Origin: Temnopleurus reevesii
Lineage: Eukaryota; Echinodermata; Echinoidea; Temnopleuroida; Temnopleuridae
Reading direction: 5' to 3'
Length of the DNA: 64,000 bases
Assembly: GCA_036244855.1 (NCBI GenBank)
Contig: BQKZ01000029.1
Coordinates: 198,841-262,840 of the forward strand
Positions 61,001 through 64,000 of this stretch are shown here, piece by piece. A program made the translations under genes and the position numbers. How positions within the stretch are numbered: the first letter of the stretch is position 1; each line of letters starts with the position of its first letter. Below the pieces are notes generated by a model. It did no database searches, had not been told where the DNA came from, and saw only the letters and a list, made by a program, of their open reading frames with translations.

Positions 61001-63817
61001 GGAGTAGTCATGACGGTTCCAAACACAGAAATGATCTCCCTCAGAACTATACAGGAAATGGGGAAAATAGTAGTAGTGAGAATAACATTTGAAATACAAG
61101 GCAAAAACGTAAATGCACAGGTGCTAGTTTTTTGCAATTGCAAAATTGTCCATTTTGAAGAGAGCAAAGGCACTGATATCATTTGACATGTTACATTATT
61201 TTAATCTGCATTAGTTGCTCTCAAATCTGATCCTAGATGTTATTTTATAAAGATTAGTCAATTTAATAGAATCAAGTGTACACTCACTTTGTTACAATCA
61301 ATGGCTACAGCAATATCATCCCATATTCTTGATGCCTCACCAAAGTTCTAAAATCCATCTCCATTGAGTAATAAATGTAAAGACTTGTGAATATATTCAG
61401 TTTCAAAAGAAACTAAAATTAAAATGATAGAAAATACACACTGCTTTACACATGTAATGCTATTAAATTGTACGAAACCAATGGTAATGAATATATTTCC
61501 AGATAAAAAAATAATAATTACAATATAATGTTACTGTCTTTTTTCACATCAACAAGCCTTTACTCTTTAAGACTCATTCAGAAGTAATTCATACATGTTT
61601 AGGCACTTGCTGATAGAATTTTGAACTTTTTCACTTCGGGGAAATACTTACATGCTTCTACATTATATGTCATGCTTGTGACCTGGTTCTGTACATTGCT
61701 TTCACGGTCAAAATGTAGCGTCTGGATTTCAGCTAACTGTTCAAGCGCTGCTCCAAACTCTGCAACAAGAAAGCAAGGTAAAGTCTCATAAATTGATAAA
61801 AATGTGATTATTTAATCATCCTTGGTTTTAAGGCATTCATCTAAATTTCTTTACTATAAGTAAAGAATTATGTAAGCATTCCCTGGACTTGTATGTATAT
61901 CTATATTAAGCAGAGCGCTTTACGCTATATCTTTAAACTGTAGAAACATATTACGTGGTACATGGATTATACATGATGCAAAATGTTTCATAAACTGAAT
62001 TAGTTGCAGAAATGTTTTGATCGACAACACTGGCCAATCAGAGCCATTGTTGCATATGATGAGCAAGTCATACTACTCCTTTCAAAGTGCAGTTGGCTTG
62101 CAAGTGATCACAACTTTCTTGTAAAATTCCATCAGACAAAAAACATTACATACTCAATAAATTCTCTTCCCAATATTGGATCATAAACTTTCTGTATTAG
62201 ACAAATGCCTTACAGAAAAATGTGAAATGCTATTATCAAGGGCTTGTAGCCAGATGATCATGCAAGTTATGGATATGAAATATCATTCAACACACTGACT
62301 CAGCAAATTGGAATTTGCAAAACATTTTTTTAAACTGACTTCACTTTGGTCTGCAGATACATAAAAATATAAATATGAGCGCTAAAAAGAACACAAAATA
62401 ATCCTGAAATTTATTAAATGTCCTTACCTTTATCATGGACAAGCTTGATGACATTGTCTTTAAAGTCTGTGACATGTTGATAGGTCTTGAGGTAGTCTTG
62501 TACTACTGGGTGATCAGCTATCGACTCCACAGATTGTCTGCATACAATAAAACAATCATCATCAAGTACAATGTGAAGTGAGAACATACATCAATATAAT
62601 ATATCAAAACATATGTGAGTAAAATATATGTGAGTCTGACAAAATTAGGGCCGAAGGGAAGCTTAACTATAAATGCTTAAACAGGTGTTGTCTAATGAAC
62701 CAGGATGCATCTATGAGTATGGCAATTCTTTGCCGTACTAAAGTATGCTGAAACATTTACCATGTAGATTAGTGCAATAACCGATCTTCATTACCATTCT
62801 ATTTCACTGTTATTTTGGCCAGTCATGCGATGAGATAATATAGATATCAAGTAATAAAACCAATTGCAAGTCGGTAAACAAATCAAAACTCTCATGGATG
62901 CAGAGTGGATACTGATATCAATATCATCCTCCCTATGATATAATAATTTACTTAAAATTATTGAAAAAGGACTGGAAGATTTACCTTGAAGATTTGCTGA
63001 CTGTTGAATATGCAACTGGAGATGTGGCCATATCAAGCTTTTCAACTACAAAGCAAAAGGTGAAAAAAAAAACCAGTTCATACAATGCGTTACATTCTTC
63101 AAATCATTGGCAAATGTGTATGCTTGGAAAAGTCCTAACGTTTATTATTTTTACTATTAATAAATTCTTCTGCCTGTAAAACTGCACACACTTTTATAGA
63201 TTTTAAAAACTTTTTGTAAACATTCTTTGCAAGTAAAAATCTTCCAAATTGATTACCCTCAATAAAAACATTTAATGACATTTGAGAAAAATGTTGCAAT
63301 GTTTTAAAGCACCAATAATTTTGTAATGTGTGTTTAATCTTATCAAAGTTGTTTCTGTTTATTCTTAAAATTTTAACTTCTTTGCATTTTATTGTCATCT
63401 GTGGTAAATATGAATTTGAGATCTTGCTGTATCTATAAGTTATTAAAAATGAAAAGTGGTTTTTATGAGTTAACAGATACAATTAAATATGAACGTACAA
63501 AATCACACTGAAAGGCCTTATTTTAAAACTTCTCTGACACCACAAATATCACTGGATGAAACAACATTATTAGTGTGCTAAAAAATTGCATGAACTCTAA
63601 TAAAGGCTAGCAGTATGCAGCAGCCGAGACGCCATTCTACCTATGTTCTATATTTACACATTGTGAGACAACTGATCAACTCTTTAAATTATTCTACGAT
63701 GGATTTATTTCAATCCATTCATAAATGTATACATGTGCTTCGTGACAACTCAAGAGTATTATTAGTGTGCATGAACTTACAGAAATGGCACTCTTCAGCA
63801 TCATACAGAAATTTCAT
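26997..63817 (-). CDS. Sixteen-exon gene for an unrecognised coiled-coil protein (710 aa), whole model
   Basis: This is the only gene I can build completely. Coding segments on the minus strand, from the start: 63781-63817, 62985-63045, 62428-62537, 61652-61759, 60994-61046, 60001-60191, 59256-59303, 58520-58736, 57721-57844, 57114-57190, 56160-56302, 53310-53475, 51032-51312, 50411-50550, 43393-43584, 26997-27181. They total 2133 bases (710 codons plus TGA). Every junction uses GT-AG and all 15 phases agree, which is very unlikely by chance. Layout: helical N-terminus (residues 1-123), coiled coil (about 160-225), Ser-rich linker (225-275), basic and aromatic helical block (276-392), then a low-complexity Pro/Ser/Gly tail (393-710). 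No signal peptide, membrane segment or enzyme motif is visible, so a cytoplasmic or cytoskeletal scaffold is likely. The family is not recognised. The first exon is the least certain part, and the 5' end could extend past the window. Confidence 0.85.
32367..32625 (-). mobile_element. tRNA-derived SINE, family 2
   Basis: On the minus strand the head has a textbook A box (GGCTCAGTGGTAGAGC, 32589-32604) and B box (GGTTCGATCCCC, 32551-32562). An unrelated body follows, and the tail is ATTATTATTATT. It is tRNA-like enough to be mistaken for a tRNA gene, but the body and tail mark it as a SINE. Confidence 0.8.
32817..32858. repeat. Three copies of a 14-base unit
   Basis: ATGGTTGAGTAAAT repeats three times, the last with one change. 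Confidence 0.9.
33275..33546 (+). mobile_element. tRNA-derived SINE, diverged
   Basis: B-box GGTTCGAAACC (33321-33331), the body words TTCTGCACTTAGGTAAATGAG, and the end GCGCTATATAAATGGACC follow the family 1 plan. Confidence 0.6.
33840..35165. repeat. Decayed tandem array, unit about 80 bases
   Basis: The unit carries GTACAGTAGAGCTAACAAAC, then TTAACCTTCCTTTCAATAG and TTGGTGTGTTCACAC. Near-identical units start at about 33846, 34131 and 34211. Diverged units follow at about 34287, 34750, 34910, 35010 and 35110. The array is interrupted by an unrelated insertion (33915-34130) and a SINE (34384-34680). Confidence 0.7.
34384..34680 (-). mobile_element. tRNA-derived SINE, family 1, near full length
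   Basis: On the minus strand a tRNA-like head with B box GGTTCGAGTCCC (34611-34622) is followed by the body GCAAGAAATTCATCCATATTG and a typical tail ending TATACAAGTTGCCACC plus ATT repeats. It is inserted inside the array at 33840-35165. The 66-codon frame on the plus strand is a by-product. Confidence 0.8.
36166..36602. repeat. Two-copy tandem duplication, period about 220
   Basis: The words GATAGCAC, GGCAAGAGCATT, GGAATAAAGAC, ACAGAAATAGGGA, GAGAGACAGAAAAA and TTGAAGTGGTG recur in the same order at 36166-36375 and 36389-36602. Moderate divergence. Confidence 0.7.
38264..38281. repeat. Poly-T run
   Basis: Uninterrupted T run in intron 15. Confidence 0.9.
39340..39760. repeat. Purine tract (GA, GAA, GGA)
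   Basis: About 420 bases almost all A and G on the plus strand, with a clean GAA run near 39616-39650. The 247- and 222-codon minus-strand frames here are Ser/Leu/Phe artefacts of the tract. Confidence 0.9.
40905..41021. repeat. CT-rich microsatellite
   Basis: Two CT runs separated by a short interruption. Confidence 0.9.
42740..43340. repeat. ATC/GAT trinucleotide repeat, about 600 bases
   Basis: Long imperfect TCATCA runs with a TCATCT sub-block (42975-43050). It lies in intron 15 just past the exon 15 donor. Met-rich and Asp-rich frames on the minus strand are repeat artefacts. Confidence 0.9.
43393..43584 (-). CDS. Exon 15
   Basis: This 192-base exon encodes residues 586-650. It is low complexity: Ser/Pro runs (SPLPQSSSSAGPHGRKRSEG), PLSQPLPPIKVP, then an Asn run with an acidic patch (NNNNDEEETRTGKD). 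The acceptor is CCCTTTAG and the donor G|GTATGG. A large GAT/ATC repeat starts about 50 bases past the donor. Confidence 0.85.
46021..46135. repeat. GA microsatellite
   Basis: Nearly pure GA with a few GATA and GACA units. Confidence 0.95.
46996..47080 (-). mobile_element. SINE 3' fragment
   Basis: The minus strand shows a GTGTTCTCTATATAAATTGC-type SINE end followed by ATTATTATTATT. Only the 3' part is present. Confidence 0.5.
47561..47595. repeat. 35-base direct repeat, first copy
   Basis: GGACAAAGTGGACAAACACT followed by GATGTTAACATTCTT. The second copy at 48147-48181 has two differences. The copies lie 586 bases apart. Confidence 0.8.
50184..50315. repeat. Perfect 65-base tandem duplication
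   Basis: GGTGATAAGTTCTAACATTT through AAAGTCAAATTTTA repeats exactly at 50184 and 50249. It lies in intron 14 about 100 bases from exon 14. No differences are seen, so it is recent or an assembly artefact. Confidence 0.9.
50411..50550 (-). CDS. Exon 14
   Basis: This 140-base exon encodes residues 539-586 (AATKALLSNDRLVNAANSSV, then a Pro-rich end RPSTHPPVPNLRPSRPNSS). The acceptor is TTTGAACAG and the donor CAA|GTAAGT. It opens the Pro/Ser-rich C-terminal tail. Confidence 0.88.
51032..51312 (-). CDS. Exon 13
   Basis: This 281-base exon encodes residues 446-539. It starts ISNGTPGGDAHRLFTPSGHI and contains a Gly/Ser tract (GGAGDGGGSGGGG). It ends with a more ordered stretch (LNFLTTPRLLELDVNRLLIG). 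The acceptor is TTTTTTTCAG and the donor TC|GTAAGT. The Gly-rich part is expected to be disordered. GC content is clearly above the surrounding introns. Confidence 0.88.
51313..52902 (-). other. Intron 12, distal part
   Basis: AT-rich sequence between the decayed exon 12 copy and exon 13. No further copies of exon 12 are found here. Confidence 0.55.
52903..52994 (-). pseudogene. Decayed copy of exon 12 (copy C)
   Basis: The 92 bases keep the copy's acceptor (CCCTAG) and donor (AGG|GTCAGT). Deletions inside destroy the frame and leave a length that is not a multiple of three. After the shared TPEERR codons the reading turns into unrelated residues. Splicing it in would shift the downstream frame, so it is probably skipped. 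Confidence 0.6.
53121..53240 (-). CDS. Extra copy of exon 12 (copy B), 40 codons, phase 0-0
   Basis: A 120-base intact frame reads TSPPLRPFTPDERRGTPFTI, then VPAPTPAHPGTRNGLRSDTR. It is nearly the same protein as the second half of exon 12. The acceptor CATTCCCAG and the donor AGG|GTCAAT are both phase 0. It can therefore be included after exon 12 without a frame change, lengthening the protein to 750 residues. The frame has survived while DNA has changed between copies (for example G to D, S to G), so it may be in use. Confidence 0.6.
53310..53475 (-). CDS. Exon 12 (copy A)
   Basis: This 166-base exon encodes residues 390-445. A Tyr/Gln/Lys-rich start (GYQPHYQSKLSNYQPPKRLL) is followed by TPEERRGTPFTIVPAPTPAH and a basic end (NGLRSGTR). 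The acceptor is CTTTACAG. The donor AGG|GTCAGT has C at +3, which is weak but is shared by copy C; copy B has GTCAAT. Ends in phase 0. Two further copies follow downstream on this strand. Confidence 0.85.
53476..56159 (-). other. Intron 11
   Basis: A 2.7-kb AT-rich intron. No repeats beyond short A and T runs, and no exon-like open stretch with splice sites. Confidence 0.55.
56160..56302 (-). CDS. Exon 11
   Basis: This 143-base exon encodes residues 343-390 (RAQRWGEEMDNLTAERDRLA, then HLLMDTLTHLEQESGIFMIK and PILSWKG). It finishes the conserved-looking helical block. The acceptor is CCTCTTGCAG and the donor AG|GTAGGA. Confidence 0.92.
57114..57190 (-). CDS. Exon 10
   Basis: This 77-base exon encodes residues 317-342 (DVRHSNSIDQEVYTLLERM, then ETLQSK). 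The acceptor is TTTTTTTGACAG and the donor AAG|GTGAGC. It continues the helical block with exon 11. Confidence 0.9.
57721..57844 (-). CDS. Exon 9
   Basis: This 124-base exon encodes residues 276-317 (VTAEQYNEAVRAMEQYTVLP, then AKRLVHIVRKYSHHTEMKKIE). It looks like the most conserved part of the protein: a helix, an LPAKRL turn, and a basic helix rich in His and Lys. The acceptor is CAATAG and the donor GAAG|GTAAAT. Confidence 0.92.
57845..58519 (-). other. Intron 8 with a SINE tail
   Basis: Holds the AAT repeat and SINE 3' end described at 58028-58147. The rest is unremarkable AT-rich sequence. Confidence 0.6.
58028..58147 (-). mobile_element. SINE family 1 3' end with expanded AAT tail
   Basis: About 22 AAT units (58028-58095) are followed by AGTGACTATTTGTATAGCGC and the GCTCATGGTGCT word shared with the SINE at 34384. 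The copy is 5'-truncated. It lies in intron 8. Confidence 0.75.
58520..58736 (-). CDS. Exon 8
   Basis: This 217-base exon encodes residues 203-275. The coiled coil ends here (VMMMEMQNTIQDLQQELQAL). A Ser/Thr-rich linker follows (SRVSTATANRELQVEPTI), then a basic stretch (SERNQRALKRGISAQR). The acceptor is GTGTGTAG and the donor AGG|GTAGGT, phase 0. The Ser-rich linker is a plausible phosphorylation region; that is inference. Confidence 0.9.
59256..59303 (-). CDS. Exon 7
   Basis: A small 48-base exon encodes residues 187-203 (KQEASKQQMDYEDKL). It continues the heptad-like coiled coil. The acceptor is TTTATAG and the donor AA|GTAAGT. Confidence 0.85.
59304..60000 (-). other. Intron 6
   Basis: 697 bases of AT-rich sequence. 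No repeats, exon copies or motifs recognised. Confidence 0.6.
60001..60191 (-). CDS. Exon 6
   Basis: This 191-base exon encodes residues 124-187. It starts EAAVSSLMVSRADTGKSR, followed by a Gly/Gln patch and then the start of the coiled coil (AIQEGLEREITDMTIQ, then ERVKEIQENYDK). The acceptor is CATAG and the donor TT|GTGAGC. Read straight through, TTG TGA would look like a stop, but splicing at GTGAGC joins the TT to exon 7 in frame. At least three tandem copies lie just upstream on this strand. Confidence 0.88.
60282..60335 (-). CDS. Optional short copy of exon 6 (copy B), 18 codons, phase 0-0
   Basis: This 54-base copy of the 5' part of exon 6 encodes EAAVSSFMVSRADTGKSR, against EAAVSSLMVSRADTGKSR in exon 6. 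It has a CATAG acceptor and its own GTGAGA donor, made where exon 6 instead continues coding. Both ends are phase 0, so it can be spliced between exons 5 and 6 without disturbing the frame. It could be a working alternative exon or a recent truncated duplicate. Confidence 0.5.
60376..60399. repeat. TG microsatellite
   Basis: Short TG run inside the exon 6 duplication series, between copies B and C. Confidence 0.9.
60462..60559 (-). pseudogene. Frameshifted copy of exon 6 (copy C)
   Basis: After an AG acceptor the copy reads EAAVSSLM as in exon 6. An internal deletion relative to exon 6 then shifts the frame. The rest still aligns in DNA to the GGACAAGG...CTCCAGTC...GAGCGCTATC part of exon 6. 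No consensus donor is seen. It is a decayed tandem duplicate. Confidence 0.6.
60632..60735 (-). pseudogene. Scrambled remnant of exon 6 (copy D)
   Basis: The minus strand carries two nested fragments that match the middle of exon 6 (the GGACAAGG and CTCCAGT blocks). Deletions and stops interrupt them. There is no usable frame or clear splice sites. This is the most decayed copy of the tandem series at 60.0-60.74 kb. Confidence 0.55.
60994..61046 (-). CDS. Exon 5
   Basis: This 53-base exon encodes residues 106-123 (LREIISVFGTVMTTPEP after the split Phe). The acceptor is CTGTATAG and the donor CCA|GTAAGT, giving phase 0. That phase is compatible both with exon 6 and with its extra short copy at 60282-60335. 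Confidence 0.85.
61288..61347 (-). pseudogene. Pseudo-exon or poison exon between exons 4 and 5
   Basis: Sixty bases sit between a TTTTAG acceptor and a perfect GTGAGT donor. They encode an open 20-codon phase-0 stretch (NFGEASRIWDDIAVAIDCNK). The phase does not fit: after exon 4, the leftover T plus AA makes TAA. Including the exon would stop translation. The start resembles exon 4 (FGEAS against FGAAL), so it may be a decayed exon duplicate, or an NMD-type regulatory exon. Skipping it restores a perfect frame. Confidence 0.45.
61652..61759 (-). CDS. Exon 4
   Basis: This 108-base exon encodes residues 70-106 (FGAALEQLAEIQTLHF, then NVQNQVTSMTYNVEA). The acceptor is TTCTTGTTGCAG and the donor AT|GTAAGT. 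The final T joins TT of exon 5 to give Phe. Predicted helical. Confidence 0.9.
61760..62427 (-). other. Intron 3
   Basis: AT-rich, 668 bases, nothing recognised. Confidence 0.6.
62428..62537 (-). CDS. Exon 3
   Basis: This 110-base exon encodes residues 33-70. It is a helical, charged stretch containing DHPVVQDYLKTYQHV and DFKDNVIKLVHDK. The acceptor is TATGCAG and the donor AAG|GTAAGG. It ends in phase 1 and exon 4 completes the Glu codon. Codon choice and amino-acid mix look like a conserved soluble helical domain. Confidence 0.9.
62538..62984 (-). other. Intron 2
   Basis: AT-rich, 447 bases, no repeats or alternative exons seen. Confidence 0.6.
62985..63045 (-). CDS. Exon 2
   Basis: This 61-base exon encodes residues 13-33 (core EKLDMATSPVAYSTVSKSS). 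The acceptor is TTTGTAG and the donor AAG|GTAAAT. It ends with two bases of an Arg codon completed by exon 3. Ser/Thr-rich, with no recognised motif. Confidence 0.75.
63046..63780 (-). other. Intron 1
   Basis: AT-rich intron of 735 bases. The long open frame at 63135-63482 on this strand is Lys/Asn/Phe-rich, has no splice support and is not called. Nothing else is seen. Confidence 0.6.
63781..63817 (-). CDS. Exon 1 (proposed start codon)
   Basis: Twelve codons plus one base, beginning MKFLYDAEECHF. The exon ends at a consensus GTAAGT donor, and its leftover T joins the TT of exon 2 to make Phe. An in-frame TAA lies two codons before the ATG, which favours this as the true start. The region could instead be an internal exon with an acceptor at 63826-63827; in that case the bases before the ATG are 5' untranslated. 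Confidence 0.55.
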
Positions 63818-63923
63818 AGGTTAATCTAGACAAATCATTTGCATTTTTCCCTTCTTCTTCAAACAACAATCATCAATTTCAACATGAGATAAAACTTTAA
63901 ACACACAGGTATCTAACTCTGCA

Positions 63924-63937
63924 TTAACCATGGCAAG
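63924..63937 (-). promoter_or_regulatory. Degenerate RFX X-box-like palindrome
   Basis: The plus strand reads TTAACCATGGCAAG. This matches the X-box pattern GTNRCC-N2-RGYAAC except at the first and last bases. It lies about 107 bases upstream of the proposed start of the 16-exon gene, a common place for X-boxes in cilia genes. Two mismatches make it weak. Confidence 0.2.
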
Positions 63938-64000
63938 TTGCGATTTAACGCAACTAAAAAATCAAACGCAAGTCCAAAATACGCGCTCCTGATTGCTTGA

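Noticed and set aside
63135..63482. 115-codon minus-strand frame in intron 1
   Set aside because: Lys/Asn/Phe-rich, as expected for open AT-rich DNA; no usable phase with exons 1 and 2.

Overview
The window is AT-rich animal nuclear DNA. It has long introns, consensus GT-AG splice sites, tRNA-headed SINEs ending in AAT/ATT repeats, MITE-like hairpins and many microsatellites. It contains one 95-base N gap and two single Ns. This fits a marine deuterostome invertebrate, most likely an echinoderm such as a sea urchin. That assignment rests on genome texture, not on a recognised gene. I see no operon, CRISPR, rRNA or free-standing tRNA gene.

Right half (about 27-64 kb). One minus-strand gene fills this part. 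I rebuilt it exon by exon: 16 coding exons from a proposed start codon at 63817 down to a stop at 26997. All phases join without a break, giving a 710-residue protein; adding one extra intact cassette gives 750. The product has an acidic, helical N-terminal half with a coiled coil around residues 160-225. A conserved-looking helical block follows at residues 276-392. The C-terminal third is Pro/Ser/Gly-rich and probably disordered. I do not recognise the family. A degenerate RFX X-box-like palindrome lies about 107 bases upstream of the proposed start, so a ciliary or centrosomal role is a guess worth testing.

Exons 6 and 12 sit beside tandem copies of themselves in every state: intact and phase-neutral, truncated, frameshifted, or scrambled. 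A further pseudo-exon lies between exons 4 and 5. The gene therefore appears to be gaining and losing exons by local duplication. The two largest introns (16.2 kb and 6.8 kb) hold SINEs, a decayed minisatellite-like array, purine tracts and a roughly 600-base ATC/GAT repeat.

Left half (about 1-26 kb). This part is sparse. There are possible plus-strand exons at 349-440, 6005-6172 and 13865-13934, plus two unexplained open frames at 4087-4293 (minus) and 8709-8936 (plus). It also has a diverged tandem duplication at 1050-2549. One copy carries a 130-base hairpin MITE and the other copy preserves the empty site with a TTA target. Larger inverted-repeat elements of a second family lie at 4431-4876 and 18087-18261. 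An N gap preceded by a poly-G run lies at 23774-23885. The remainder shows no gene I can support.
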